Of a stretch of 60,722 nucleotides of DNA, positions 50,977 through 60,722 are shown piece by piece. Under the pieces are notes generated by a model. The model searched no databases, had not been told where the DNA came from, and saw only the letters and a program-made list of their open reading frames with translations. The translations under genes were made by a program, and so were the position numbers. Source of the stretch: an uncultured Oscillospiraceae bacterium (lineage in GTDB: Bacteria; Bacillota; Clostridia; Oscillospirales; Oscillospiraceae); NCBI GenBank assembly GCA_944385365.1, contig CALWWW010000014.1, forward strand, positions 1 through 60,722. Reading direction: 5' to 3'. How positions within the stretch are numbered: the stretch's first letter is position 1; each line of letters opens with the position of its first letter.

Positions 50977-52473
50977 ATGCAATACATCCTGGCCCACGAT
51001 CTGGGCACATCCGGCGACAAGGCCACGCTGTTCTCCACCGACGGCGTCCTGGTGTCCGCTGTGGTGGAATCGTATCCGTGCCGGTACTACAACGGCAACT
51101 GGGCGGAGCAGAACCCCGACGACTGGTATGCTGCCGTCTGTCGGGCCACCAAGGCCCTGACGGCCCAGGTCTCTCCGGCGGATATTGTGGGCGTCAGCTT
51201 CAGCGGCCACATGATGGGTGCGGTGTTTCTCGACGGCAGGGGAGAAGTCCTGCGCAGCGCCATCATCTGGGCCGACCAGCGGGCCACGGCCGAGCAGCAG
51301 CGTCTGGCGGAGCGGGTAGGGGACGACCGGTTCTACGCCATTACCGGCAACCGCAACAACCCCACCAACTCCATCTGCAAGATCATGTGGTCCCTGGACC
51401 ACGACGGCCTGGGCGGGCAGCTCCACAAGGTGGTCAACTGTAAGGACTTGATTGTGTACCGGCTCACGGGGAATATCGGCACCGATTATTCCGACGCTTC
51501 CGGCACCGGTGCGTTTGATTTGAACACCTTTGCCTGGTCGGCGGAGATTCTCGAGGCCGCCGGGGTCCCGGCATCGGTGATGCCGGAACTGCACGCCTCC
51601 ACCGATCTGGCGGGCCGGGTGACGGCCCAGGCTGCCGCCGAGACGGGTCTGCTGGAGGGAACGCCGGTCTACTGCGGCTGCGGCGACGGTACTGCCGCCT
51701 CGGTGGGTACCGGTGTCAGTGCTGTGGGTCAAGGGTATATCAGTCTGGGCACGTCGGCCTGGATTTCCTATCGGGATGACAAGCCCCTGCTGGACCCGCA
51801 GCAGCGGACCTTCAATCTGGCGGGCATGGAGAAGGGCAGCGTCTACCCCCTGGGCACCATGCAGGCCGCCGGTTCCTCCTACAGCTGGATGCGGGACCAG
51901 CTCTGCGGCGCGGAGCGCTGCAAGGCCCAGGCCCAGGGCGGCAGCATTTACGACGAGATCAACCGGCAGATTGCCGAAACGCCGGTGGGCGCCAACGGCG
52001 TCCTGTTTCTGCCCTACCTGATGGGCGAGCGGAGCCCCTGGTGGGACGCCAATGCACGGGGGGCCTTCCTGGGCTTGAAGCAGGAGACGGCCCACGCCGA
52101 TCTGCTGCGGGCCGTCATGGAGGGCGTAGCCATGAATCTGGCATTGATTTTGCAGGTGTTCCGGGAGAAGCACCCCTTCGACACCCTGCGCATCATCGGC
52201 GCAGCGGCACGGGAGCCCGTGTGGCGGCAGGTCCTGGCCGATGTGCTGAACGCCCGCATTGAACAGCTGAACCTGTTGGAAGAGGGCTGCTCCCTGGGCG
52301 CGGTCCTGGCGGCGGGCATCGGCGCCGGAGTGCTGCCGGGACCGGCATCCATCGACCGGTTCCTGCGGGTGGAGCAGGTCACGGAGCCCTGCCCGGACCA
52401 CGCGGACCAGTACGCCGCCCTGCTGCCCCGGTTTGCCGACGCCTATACCCGTCTGCGGGGTTTCTCTCTGTGA
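50977..52473 (+). CDS. FGGY-family carbohydrate kinase (xylulokinase-like)
   Basis: Sugar kinase of 498 aa. The N-terminal phosphate-binding segment is LAHDLGTSGDKATLFSTDG, then VSFSGHMMGAVFLD and AIIWADQRA. The C-terminal ATP site includes YCGCGDGTAASVGTGVSAVGQGYISLGTSAW and IIGAAAREPVWRQVLADVLN. The pattern is closest to xylulokinase-like members, but without sugar-uptake or isomerase neighbours the substrate is open. The ATG at 50977 has GAGGAGGA six to eight bases upstream; it lies 20 bases after the MgtC-like stop. Confidence 0.9.
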   Translation: MQYILAHDLGTSGDKATLFSTDGVLVSAVVESYPCRYYNGNWAEQNPDDWYAAVCRATKALTAQVSPADIVGVSFSGHMMGAVFLDGRGEVLRSAIIWADQRATAEQQRLAERVGDDRFYAITGNRNNPTNSICKIMWSLDHDGLGGQLHKVVNCKDLIVYRLTGNIGTDYSDASGTGAFDLNTFAWSAEILEAAGVPASVMPELHASTDLAGRVTAQAAAETGLLEGTPVYCGCGDGTAASVGTGVSAVGQGYISLGTSAWISYRDDKPLLDPQQRTFNLAGMEKGSVYPLGTMQAAGSSYSWMRDQLCGAERCKAQAQGGSIYDEINRQIAETPVGANGVLFLPYLMGERSPWWDANARGAFLGLKQETAHADLLRAVMEGVAMNLALILQVFREKHPFDTLRIIGAAAREPVWRQVLADVLNARIEQLNLLEEGCSLGAVLAAGIGAGVLPGPASIDRFLRVEQVTEPCPDHADQYAALLPRFADAYTRLRGFSL

Positions 52474-52662
52474 AGCTGTCAAGTCGAAAAAACAAAGAAT
52501 GGGTAAAATCGGCGTTATGAATAGAAGAGCCTGTGGACAAAGCTGTTAGGTTGTGGATAACCCATAAACTTTTGCAAAAGCTCACAAAATCCCCAAAGGG
52601 AAATGGGGCATTCCGCTGATTTTTGGAAACCCCCTGAAAAAAACGGAAAAGCGCCTGTGAAA

Positions 52663-52709
52663 CCCCGGCCATCGACTGTCCGCCGCTGCTGGACAGCCGG
52701 TGGCCGGGG
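52663..52709. other. GC-rich two-part hairpin
   Basis: Outer arms ccccggcca (52663-52671) and tggccgggg (52701-52709), inner arms ctgtcc (52676-52681) and ggacag (52691-52696). There is no T-run on either side, so it is not an ordinary terminator. Confidence 0.55.
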
Positions 52710-52851
52710 TCTGTCATAGTCCTTGGTAAAACTGCATAAATAATATCGCAATACCGCTTTATTCAAATAAATAAACTTGGGTATTTTGCTGAATTGTGGA
52801 GACGGGTGTCTTTTGGCGGAGAAAAGCGTGGAAAAGGGAAATCGGTTATGT

Positions 52852-52857
52852 TATACT
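52852..52857 (+). promoter_or_regulatory. Extended -10 of the pckA promoter
   Basis: TATACT preceded by TGT at the extended -10 position; the matching -35 (TGGAAA, 17 bases upstream) is weak. Transcription would start near 52864 and give an 84-base leader. Confidence 0.5.
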
Positions 52858-52947
52858 GATAAGCGGTGAGAATTGCATTCGCGGATTCTGAGCCAGTCAA
52901 CGTCCCGTTTTTGGAGGCGGGACTAGCAATAAAAGGAGGACTTCAAC

Positions 52948-54552
<1,605 letters not shown>

Positions 54553-54593
54553 TGCATCGTCGTTGAGCATGCCGACCCCATAACCGGCAACCG

Positions 54594-54636
54594 ACAGGCA
54601 TGCTGCGGATTCCATTCCCGGCATGCCTGTTTTCCC
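54594..54636 (+). terminator. Probable pckA terminator
   Basis: Stem acaggcatgc (54594-54603) with gcatgcctgt (54621-54630), 17-base loop, followed by a short T-rich stretch. The loop is long and the T-run interrupted, so it may be partial. Confidence 0.5.
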
Positions 54637-54712
54637 GTGTTTTCCGCACGGACCCCTTTGTAACCCGCCGCAGCGGCCCGGCCGCCGCTGTGAATATTGT
54701 GGAGGTGTATCC

Positions 54713-56098
54713 ATGAGTAAGAGAAAAGTACAGTTTATGGAGACGGTGCTGCGCGACGCCAACCAGTCGCTGATTGCCACCCGTCTGCCCTTTGACGTCT
54801 ACGAGCCCATCCTGGACAAGATCGACCAGGCCGGCTACTACTCCGTCGAGTGCTGGGGCGGCGCCACCTTTGACGTCTGTCTCCGCTACCTCAACGAGGA
54901 CCCCTGGGAGCGGCTGAAGAAGCTCCGCAAGAAGCTGCCCAACTCCAAGCTGCAAATGCTGCTGCGCGGCCAGAACATCCTGGGCTACAAGCACTATCCC
55001 GATGATGTGGTCCGCAAGTTTGTGGAATACAGTGTCAAGGACGGCATCGATATCATCCGTATTTTCGACGCCCTCAACGACATTACCAATATGAAGGTGG
55101 CCATCGAGGAGACCAACAAGTGGGGCGCTCTGGCTTCCGGTACCATCTCCTATACCACCTCTCCCGTCCACACCCTGGAGAACTATGTGAAGATGGTCAA
55201 GGAGCTCAAGGAAATGGGCGTCGGCTCCATCTGCATCAAGGATATGGCCGGTATCATGGGTCCCCAGGAGGCTTACGACCTGGTTTCCGCCATCAAGGAC
55301 GCCGTGGACCTGCCCATCGACCTGCACACCCACTCCACCACGGGCCTTGCCTTTATGACCTACCTCAAGGCGGTGGAAGCCGGTGTCGATGTCATCGATA
55401 CCGCCATTTCTCCCTTCTCCGGCGGTACCTCCCAGCCCGCCACCGAGACCATGGCCTATGCCCTCAAGCAGCTGGGCTATGAGGTCACCACCGACGACAA
55501 GATCCTCAAGGAGATTGCCGACTTCTTCAAGCCCATCCGCGACGGCTACATCGCCGACGGCACCCTGATGCCCAAGTCCCTGACCACCGACACCCAGTGT
55601 CTGACCTATCAGGTCCCCGGCGGCATGCTGTCCAACCTGCTGAGCCAGCTGAAGATGATGAACGCTCTGGACCGCTTCGACGAGGCCCTGGTGGAGACCC
55701 CCAAGGTCCGCAAAGACCTGGGCTATCCTCCGCTGGTCACCCCCACCTCCCAGATGGTCGGCGTCCAGGCCGTGCAGAACGTTCTGGCCGGCGAGCGGTA
55801 CAAGAACGTCTCCAAGGAAATCGTGGCTTACTGCCGCGGCGAGTACGGCAAGACCCCGGCTCCCATCGATCCCGAGGTCATGAAGAAGGTCCTGGGCGAC
55901 GAGAAGCCCCTGGAGGGCCGCTACGCCGATACTCTGGAGCCCATGTTCGAGAAGACCAAGGCCGAGCTGGGCGACACCGCCAGAAATGACGAGGACGTTC
56001 TGAGCTACATCGCCTTCCCGCAGCTGGCGGAGAAGTATTTCGAGAAGCGCAAGGCTGCCGAGGAGAACAAGGCCACCTATACCATCGAAGAGGCATAA
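54713..56098 (+). CDS. oadA: Oxaloacetate decarboxylase alpha subunit
   Basis: Carboxyltransferase subunit of 461 aa that moves CO2 from oxaloacetate to biotin. The TIM barrel begins VLRDANQSLIAT, with the metal-site motif DLHTHSTTGLA and the substrate-related SPFSGGTSQPATE. The conserved-C-terminal PYC/OADA domain is present (PGGMLSNLLSQL, LVTPTSQMVG). No biotin-carrying domain is attached: it is encoded separately at 56457. Carboxyltransferases of transcarboxylase or methylmalonyl-CoA systems look alike, but the following gamma and beta genes settle the assignment. The ATG follows GGAGGTG. Confidence 0.95.
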   Translation: MSKRKVQFMETVLRDANQSLIATRLPFDVYEPILDKIDQAGYYSVECWGGATFDVCLRYLNEDPWERLKKLRKKLPNSKLQMLLRGQNILGYKHYPDDVVRKFVEYSVKDGIDIIRIFDALNDITNMKVAIEETNKWGALASGTISYTTSPVHTLENYVKMVKELKEMGVGSICIKDMAGIMGPQEAYDLVSAIKDAVDLPIDLHTHSTTGLAFMTYLKAVEAGVDVIDTAISPFSGGTSQPATETMAYALKQLGYEVTTDDKILKEIADFFKPIRDGYIADGTLMPKSLTTDTQCLTYQVPGGMLSNLLSQLKMMNALDRFDEALVETPKVRKDLGYPPLVTPTSQMVGVQAVQNVLAGERYKNVSKEIVAYCRGEYGKTPAPIDPEVMKKVLGDEKPLEGRYADTLEPMFEKTKAELGDTARNDEDVLSYIAFPQLAEKYFEKRKAAEENKATYTIEEA

Positions 56099-56110
56099 GG
56101 AGGGCGCGCT

Positions 56111-56455
56111 ATGGATCTGACAAACATTTCTGTGGGCGTGTCGCTGGCCTATTCGGTTCTGGGCTTTGCCATTGTGTTTTTCGGCCTGATCCTCCTGATG
56201 ATCGTCATCGGTATTATGGCCCGCGTGATGAAAGCCGGTCAGAACAAGGCCGCCGCCCCGGCTCCCGCCCCTGCTGCTGCACCGGCTCCCGCAGCGGCGC
56301 CCGCACCCAAGGCCAAGGCTCCCGGCACCGCCGGCGAGATCATGCTGCACACGGTCTCCGACCGCGACGCCGCCATGATCATGGCCATTGTGGCCCACAA
56401 GATGAACCGGCCCTTGAACGAGCTGCGCTTCAAGTCCATTAAGGAGGTCAAATAA
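56111..56455 (+). CDS. oadG: Oxaloacetate decarboxylase gamma subunit
   Basis: A 114-residue membrane subunit. One helix (VLGFAIVFFGLILLMIVIGI, about residues 16-35) is followed by an Ala/Pro-rich linker (about 55-78) and a small C-terminal domain (DAAMIMAIVAHKMNRPLNELRFKSIKEV) that stabilises the alpha-beta complex. It lies 12 bases after oadA and 1 base before the biotin-carrier gene. Confidence 0.88.
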   Translation: MDLTNISVGVSLAYSVLGFAIVFFGLILLMIVIGIMARVMKAGQNKAAAPAPAPAAAPAPAAAPAPKAKAPGTAGEIMLHTVSDRDAAMIMAIVAHKMNRPLNELRFKSIKEVK

Positions 56456-56456
56456 G

Positions 56457-56861
56457 ATGAAATATAAAGTGACGCTCAACGGCAGAACGTATGAGGTCGA
56501 GGTGGAGGCCGGCGAGGCCATGCTGGTGGACGAGTATGAGGCCTATGCCCCGGCGCCCGCCGCTCCTGCCGCTGCTCCCGCCCCGGCTGCCGCTCCTGCT
56601 CCCGCCGCCGCTCCGGCTGCCCCTGCTGCTCCCGCCGTCACCGCGGCCGGTGAGACCATCGCTTCCCCCATGCCCGGCAACGTCCTGCGCATTGAAGTGA
56701 CCCAGGGCGCCGCCGTCAAGAAGGGCCAGCTGCTGCTGATCCTGGAAGCCATGAAGATGGAAAATGAGATCGTCGCTCCCCGTGATGGTACCATCGCTCA
56801 GATCGTCACCTCCAAGGGCGCTGTTGTGGAGACCGGTACTCCCTTGATCGTGCTGGCCTAA
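56457..56861 (+). CDS. Biotin carboxyl carrier subunit of the decarboxylase
   Basis: A 134-residue protein with a short N-terminal segment, a flexible Ala/Pro-rich linker (about residues 28-62) and a C-terminal biotinyl domain ending in LILEAMKMENEIVAPRDG. Lys100 in EAMKMEN is the biotinylation site. It shuttles carboxybiotin from the alpha subunit to the beta subunit. In Klebsiella-type enzymes this domain is fused to alpha; separate carriers occur in clostridia and in related methylmalonyl-CoA decarboxylases. Confidence 0.95.
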   Translation: MKYKVTLNGRTYEVEVEAGEAMLVDEYEAYAPAPAAPAAAPAPAAAPAPAAAPAAPAAPAVTAAGETIASPMPGNVLRIEVTQGAAVKKGQLLLILEAMKMENEIVAPRDGTIAQIVTSKGAVVETGTPLIVLA

Positions 56862-56873
56862 GGAGGTATTGCT

Positions 56874-58058
56874 ATGGATCTCCTTGGAACGCTGCAAACC
56901 CTGTGGGAAACCTCAGGCTTCTACCTGGCCGCCTCCGACTGGCGGCAGATCGTCATGATCCTGGTGGGCTGCCTGCTGCTGTATCTGGGCATCGTCAAGA
57001 AGTTCGAGCCCCTGCTGCTGGTGGGTATCGCCTTCGGTACCCTGCTGACCAACCTGCCCGGCGGCGGCCTGTACCATCCGGAGCTGTGGGACGGTGTGAT
57101 CGCACACACCAAAAGCTATAACGACGTCCTGTTGGAAGGCGGTCTGCTGGACATCCTCTACATCGGCGTCAAGGCCGGTGTGTATCCGTCCCTGATCTTC
57201 ATGGGCGTCGGCGCCATGACCGACTTCGGCCCCCTGCTGGCTAACCCCAAGTCCCTGCTCCTGGGCGCTGCTGCCCAGCTGGGCGTGTACATGGCCTTCA
57301 TCCTGGCTGTGGTTCTGGGCTTCACCGGTCCTCAGGCCGCTTCCATCGGCATCATCGGCGGCGCAGACGGCCCCACGGCCATCTTCCTGACCACCAAGCT
57401 GGCCCCCGAACTGCTGGGCGCCATCGCCATCGCGGCCTATTCCTACATGGCCCTGATTCCGCTGATTCAGCCCCCCATCATGCGCGCTCTGACCACCAAG
57501 GAAGAGCGGGAGGCCAAGATGGAGCAGCTGCGCACCGTCACCAAGACCGAGAAGATCGTGTTCCCCATCGTGGTGGCCGTCTTCGTTATCCTGCTGCTGC
57601 CCTCCACCGCTCCTCTGATCGGCTGCCTGATGCTGGGTAACCTGATGCGCGAGTGCGGCGTGGTGGATCGTCTGTCCGACACCGTGCAGAACGCCCTGAT
57701 GAACATTGTTACCATCTTCCTGTCCGTCTCCGTGGGCGCCACCACCGTGGCCGACCGCTTCCTGACCTGGAACACCCTGAAGATCGTGGTCCTGGGTCTG
57801 CTGGCCTTCTGCTTCTCCACGGCTGGCGGTCTGATTCTGGGCAAGATCATGTACAAGGTCACCGGCGGCAAGATCAACCCGCTGATCGGCTCTGCCGGCG
57901 TGTCCGCTGTTCCCATGGCGGCCCGCGTGTCCCAGGTGGAAGGCCAGAAGGCCAACCCCGCCAACTTCCTGCTGATGCATGCCATGGGCCCCAACGTGGC
58001 CGGCGTCATCGGCTCCGCCATCGCCGCCGGCTTCCTGCTGGCTGTGTTCGGCGGCTAA
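56874..58058 (+). CDS. oadB: Sodium-translocating decarboxylase beta subunit
   Basis: Integral membrane subunit of 394 aa, the Na+ channel that decarboxylates carboxybiotin and exports sodium. Around nine to eleven helices are present. Signature segments are [48 protein letters not shown] (with the conserved Asp), [21 protein letters not shown], and [24 protein letters not shown]. It is the last gene of the operon and is followed by a strong terminator. Confidence 0.97.
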   Translation: MDLLGTLQTLWETSGFYLAASDWRQIVMILVGCLLLYLGIVKKFEPLLLVGIAFGTLLTNLPGGGLYHPELWDGVIAHTKSYNDVLLEGGLLDILYIGVKAGVYPSLIFMGVGAMTDFGPLLANPKSLLLGAAAQLGVYMAFILAVVLGFTGPQAASIGIIGGADGPTAIFLTTKLAPELLGAIAIAAYSYMALIPLIQPPIMRALTTKEEREAKMEQLRTVTKTEKIVFPIVVAVFVILLLPSTAPLIGCLMLGNLMRECGVVDRLSDTVQNALMNIVTIFLSVSVGATTVADRFLTWNTLKIVVLGLLAFCFSTAGGLILGKIMYKVTGGKINPLIGSAGVSAVPMAARVSQVEGQKANPANFLLMHAMGPNVAGVIGSAIAAGFLLAVFGG

Positions 58059-58066
58059 TCCCATAC

Positions 58067-58098
58067 AAAAAAGACGAGGCGAAAGCCTCGTCTTTTTT
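58067..58098 (+). terminator. Terminator of the oad operon
   Basis: Perfect 14-base stem aaaaaagacgaggc / gcctcgtctttttt with a GAAA tetraloop, nine bases after the oadB stop. Confidence 0.95.
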
Positions 58099-58167
58099 GT
58101 CCCACTACAGAGCAGCAGGGGGTGTGTGCGGGGGGCAAAGGATCCCCTGCACCAATTTCAATAAACT

Positions 58168-58235
58168 GGGGATTCAACGTTTCCAAAGTTGAATCCCCGC
58201 CGCAGCTTGTTGAAACTGCTTTTTCAACAAGCTGC
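58168..58235. other. Two adjacent perfect hairpins
   Basis: ggggattcaac / gttgaatcccc (58168-58198) and gcagcttgttga / tcaacaagctgc (58202-58235), both perfect with loops of about ten bases. They lie downstream of the minus-strand methyltransferase gene. Neither has a long T-run, though the second could end that transcript weakly. Confidence 0.6.
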
Positions 58236-58265
58236 CTTGCGCCTCGTCCTTTTTCATGTTAAAAT

Positions 58266-59444
58266 TTACACGATCTGGAGAATATATCCCTTGAGATAGT
58301 GGGATTGCTCGGCATTGATGGTGGCCGGATGGTCACGGGACTGCATCAATAACTCCAGCAGCCGCGCCTGACGGCCGCAATCGGCGGCGGCTTCCCGCAG
58401 CATCTTGAGGAACAGTTCCGGCGTCATAAACTGACTGCAGGAGCAGGAGACGAGAAATCCGCCCGGTTCCACCAGCTTCATGGACCGGAGATTCAGCTCC
58501 TTGTAGCCCCGGTAGGCGCCCTCCAACGCCTTGCGGCTCTTGGCAAAGGCCGGGGGATCGCAGATGACCAGACCGTACTGCTTGCCGTCATCGGAATAAC
58601 TCCGCACAATATCAAATACGTTGCCGCAGGTGGTGGTGATCTTGTCGGCCACGCCGTTGGCTTTGGCGTTGTCCAGAACCATCTGGAGGGCTTCTTCCGA
58701 CACGTCCACCGACTCCACCGACGCTGCGCCGTAGAGGGCGGCATGGATGGAAAATCCGCCGGTGTGGCAGCACAAATCCAGAACCGTGCGGCCGGGGCAG
58801 TAGGGGGCAATGCGGCCCCGGTTTTCCTGCTGATCGAGGAAATGGCCCGTCTTCTGGCCGTGGGCAATGTCCACCAGCATGGCGGCATCGTGCTCCCGAA
58901 TGGTGGTCAGCGGCGGTACTTCGCCGTAAACACAGCCGGTGATCTGCTCCAGTCCTTCCTTGGCCCGGACCGGCACATCGTTGCGCTCATAGATGCCCTT
59001 GGGATGGAACAGCTCCACGAGAATTTCGATGATGTCCTGTTTCCACTGTTCAATGCCCAGGCTGACGGTCTGGAAACTGAGATAGTCCCTGAACTTATCC
59101 ACGGTCAGACCGGGCAGACCGTCGGATTCTCCGAAGACCACCCGGCAGGCGTTGGAAAAGCCCAGACTTTGACGGAACTTCCAGGCGGTTTCCACCCGGC
59201 GGCGGAAAAAGTCCCGGTCGATGACCTCCGATTCGTCCCGGGTCAGCACCCGGACGGCAATTTTGGAGCGGCGGTTGAAATAACCCCGCGCCACAAACTG
59301 CATCCGGCTGTCCAGAACATCCACAATGCCGCCGTCGGTGCAGATGTCGTCAATCCAGTCGATTTCGTTGTCGTAAACCCACCAGCCGCCGCTGCGGATG
59401 TCCCGTTCTTCGCCCCGGTGGAGACAAACCTTTGCATAGTCCAT
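58266..59444 (-). CDS. Class I SAM-dependent rRNA methyltransferase (RlmI-like)
   Basis: A 392-residue methyltransferase. An N-terminal PUA-like RNA-binding domain (about residues 3-75; VYDNEID...VARGYFNRRSKIAVR) is followed by a linker with DGLPGLTVDKF and a Rossmann domain with the SAM motif VLDLCCHTGGFSIHAA, the VICDPPAFAKS catalytic-pocket motif and CSCSQFMTPE. This arrangement matches RlmI, which makes 5-methylcytosine in 23S rRNA; the exact site in this organism is not known. The ATG follows GAAAGGA. Confidence 0.9.
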   Translation of the reverse strand: MDYAKVCLHRGEERDIRSGGWWVYDNEIDWIDDICTDGGIVDVLDSRMQFVARGYFNRRSKIAVRVLTRDESEVIDRDFFRRRVETAWKFRQSLGFSNACRVVFGESDGLPGLTVDKFRDYLSFQTVSLGIEQWKQDIIEILVELFHPKGIYERNDVPVRAKEGLEQITGCVYGEVPPLTTIREHDAAMLVDIAHGQKTGHFLDQQENRGRIAPYCPGRTVLDLCCHTGGFSIHAALYGAASVESVDVSEEALQMVLDNAKANGVADKITTTCGNVFDIVRSYSDDGKQYGLVICDPPAFAKSRKALEGAYRGYKELNLRSMKLVEPGGFLVSCSCSQFMTPELFLKMLREAAADCGRQARLLELLMQSRDHPATINAEQSHYLKGYILQIV

Positions 59445-59497
59445 AACGAAAAAAATCCTTTCTCTGCCGTGCGGGCAGGGGAGTGTGAGGTGCCTGA

Positions 59498-60154
59498 ATG
59501 AAAGATATTCCCATTTTTACAGGGGAAAATGGCGTAGCCACATTGATTCTGCGGGAGATTCCCCACCAGCAGCGGGCCTATGTGATGCTGCGGACCGTTT
59601 GGCGGCTGCAGCCCTTTCTGGCCGAGTGCCGGGACTTCTGCCGGATGGCCGGTGCGGAAACCGTCTATGTGACGGGCCAGGAGGACTTGAGCGGTCTGCC
59701 CTTTGTCCATGCCATGGAGCGATGGACCTGCCGGCGGGCGGACCTGCCGCCGCTGGCGGAGCCGGTGGAGCTGGTTCCGTTGGATGACGGGAACCGGGAG
59801 ACCTTCCGCACCATGTATAACCGGCTGTTTGCCCAAATCCCCAATGCGGCCACCTGTACGCCCCAGGAGCTGGAGCGCATCCAGCGGGAGGAACGGGCGG
59901 CCCTGGCCATGGTGGATAGCCAGATTGCCGGCCTGGCCCAGTGGACCGACGGCCGTCTGGAGGCCATCGGCGTGGAGCCGGGATTCCGCGGTCTGGGATA
60001 CCGTCTGGCCCTGACGGTACTGCACCGGATGACAGCGGAGACCGTGGAATTGCAGGTGTCGTCGGCCAATGAGCGGGCCCTGGCGCTGTATCAGCGGCTG
60101 GGCTTCGCACGGTCGGAAATCCTGTCCCGTTGGTACGACCTTACAGCAGAATAA
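59498..60154 (+). CDS. GNAT family N-acetyltransferase
   Basis: A 218-residue acetyltransferase with a degenerate N-terminal half (about residues 1-95) and a C-terminal GNAT fold. The acetyl-CoA-binding motif A is VEPGFRGLGYRLALTVL, followed by NERALALYQRLGFARSE. The substrate is unknown. The start region has a GAGGTG ribosome site. It is divergent from the methyltransferase with 53 bases between them and converges on the Smr gene, overlapping its last 14 bases. Confidence 0.85.
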   Translation: MKDIPIFTGENGVATLILREIPHQQRAYVMLRTVWRLQPFLAECRDFCRMAGAETVYVTGQEDLSGLPFVHAMERWTCRRADLPPLAEPVELVPLDDGNRETFRTMYNRLFAQIPNAATCTPQELERIQREERAALAMVDSQIAGLAQWTDGRLEAIGVEPGFRGLGYRLALTVLHRMTAETVELQVSSANERALALYQRLGFARSEILSRWYDLTAE

Positions 60155-60485
60155 AGGTGACGCCGTTGTTGCTGCGTTCCAGGTCACGGTCCTTGCGCAG
60201 TTCCGGACAGGCCTGAAAGGCTTTGAGGGTGGTGGCGTCAAAGATGGAGAACTTTTCTCCGGTGATGTAGCCGCGAATTTCATTCTTTTTTTGCAGGAAG
60301 TCCAGCCGTTCCCGGGCGGCAATGCGGATTTTGCCGCCCTTGCCGGAGGAGCCGTAGCCGTGGATGATTTTGAGCACGGTACAGCCCATGGACTTGCTGT
60401 GATGGACCTCGAAGGTGAGCCGTTTCACGGCATCGGCCACATAGGGCATCCCCTGTTCCAAATTGACTTCCCGCAGCTTGCTCAT
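60141..60485 (-). CDS. Smr domain protein
   Basis: A 114-residue stand-alone Smr (MutS2 C-terminal-like) domain. The family pattern LEQGMPYVADAVKRLTFEVHHSKSMGCTVLKIIHGYGSSGKGGKIR is clear, with HGYG as the nuclease-associated motif. Small Smr proteins can nick or bind nucleic acid, but this one has no tested function. The ATG at 60485 is preceded by AGGAGG; an upstream in-frame extension lies across the promoter and is rejected. It overlaps the acetyltransferase gene by 14 bases at the 3' ends. Confidence 0.88.
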   Translation of the reverse strand: MSKLREVNLEQGMPYVADAVKRLTFEVHHSKSMGCTVLKIIHGYGSSGKGGKIRIAARERLDFLQKKNEIRGYITGEKFSIFDATTLKAFQACPELRKDRDLERSNNGVTFILL

Positions 60486-60513
60486 GGCAATTCCTCCTGA
60501 ATGTATTTCTTTC

Positions 60514-60542
60514 AGTATACCGGTCCGCAGGACGAATGTCAA
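60514..60542 (-). promoter_or_regulatory. Promoter of the Smr gene
   Basis: Minus strand: -35 TTGACA (60537-60542), a 17-base spacer, -10 TATACT (60514-60519), both consensus or near consensus. Confidence 0.9.
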
Positions 60543-60571
60543 TTTCCAAGGGGAAATCCCGCATTTTCTAC

Positions 60572-60600
60572 TTGAAAATTTCCGGTAGATGTGGCATAAT
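60572..60600 (+). promoter_or_regulatory. Promoter for the tRNA-like sequence at the window end
   Basis: -35 TTGAAA (60572-60577), a 17-base spacer, -10 CATAAT (60595-60600). A 7-base hairpin cgctgtg/cacagcg (60617-60635) lies between it and the tRNA-like sequence. Confidence 0.6.
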
Positions 60601-60646
60601 ATTCGAGTAATGCATACGCTGTGGATGTCACAGCGGCAGTAAATCT

Positions 60647-60722
60647 GGAGACGTATCGAAGTGGTCATAACGAGAACGACTCGAAATCATGTTTCCACTT
60701 TGGAAGTCCAAACTGCCGAAAA
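60647..60722 (+). tRNA. tRNA-Ser(CGA)-like sequence, truncated by window end
   Basis: ggagacg at 60647 could be the acceptor strand, followed by a D-arm-like stretch (tatcgaagtggtcataacgag) and an anticodon-like loop ctCGAaa with CGA at 60682-60684, then a long variable-arm hairpin ttcca/tggaa as in tRNA-Ser. The anticodon stem has mismatches (aacga against tcatg), and no T-loop TTC is seen before the window ends. It may be a degenerate or tRNA-like element rather than a working tRNA. Confidence 0.35.

Larger units (their letters stand above)
52474..52947. other. Intergenic region before pckA
   Basis: About 470 bases with no gene. It contains cttttgcaaaag (52566-52577), a large GC-rich hairpin without a U-tract (52663-52709), an extended -10 promoter (TGTTATACT, -10 at 52852-52857) and a leader hairpin gtcccg/cgggac (52902-52923) close to the pckA ribosome site AAAAGGAGG. 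Confidence 0.6.

Noticed and set aside
52663-52709. Hairpin as terminator of the FGGY kinase gene
   Set aside because: It lies about 190 bases after the stop and has no T-run on either strand.

Overview
The window reads as a stretch of a GC-rich, anaerobic, gut-type member of the Firmicutes, most likely class Clostridia, order Oscillospirales. Evidence: Bacillus/Clostridium-type promoters and GGAGG ribosome sites, a trimeric NADH-linked [FeFe] hydrogenase, a sodium-pumping oxaloacetate decarboxylase, GHKL/YtrA/MerR-type regulators, a split purine-biosynthesis end module, and ZTP and Mn riboswitches. The lineage is inferred from gene content, not from a marker gene. There are no rRNA genes, transposases or CRISPR arrays. 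Most of the window is core metabolism, with two envelope-modification clusters and one decayed patch.

Layout. 1-5.6 kb: an OmpR-type two-component pair, an SGNH lipoprotein and an MBOAT acyltransferase, then a truncated DHHW-like gene and a broken GHKL sensor remnant. 5.6-11.8 kb: an SGNH esterase, a CBS/DRTGG family II pyrophosphatase, a DEDDh exonuclease, a DUF5808 membrane protein with its GntR repressor, and a divergent 74-residue orphan. 11.77-11.94 kb: an orphan promoter and terminator that may make a small RNA. 12-16 kb: hydrogenase operon hydCBA. 16.2-21.9 kb: a YhaM-like exoribonuclease, a P-type ATPase behind a probable Mn riboswitch, an M20 amidohydrolase and a MerR regulator. 22-29 kb: iron acquisition, with a YclNOPQ-like siderophore ABC transporter and feoA-feoB-Cys-rich peptide. 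Each of these two operons ends at a copy of a multi-hairpin repeat. 29-31.5 kb: aspartate racemase, GreA-like factor, tRNA-dihydrouridine synthase, and a 52-residue ribbon-helix-helix protein beside a palindrome.

31.6-44.7 kb is one long minus-strand purine operon: ZTP riboswitch, purE, purC, purF, purM, purN, a PurO-type IMP cyclohydrolase, a stand-alone AICAR transformylase, purD, purLQ fusion and guaB. 45.0-50.2 kb is a dlt-like cassette: adenylating ligase, carrier protein, MBOAT, and an unusual SGNH plus polysaccharide-deacetylase fusion. MgtC-like and FGGY-kinase genes follow.

52.9-58.1 kb holds pckA and the complete oxaloacetate decarboxylase (alpha, gamma, biotin carrier, beta), all with codon use typical of strong expression. 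Together they could turn PEP into pyruvate through oxaloacetate, making ATP and exporting sodium. The window ends with an rRNA methyltransferase, a GNAT acetyltransferase overlapping an Smr protein tail to tail, and a truncated tRNA-Ser-like sequence.
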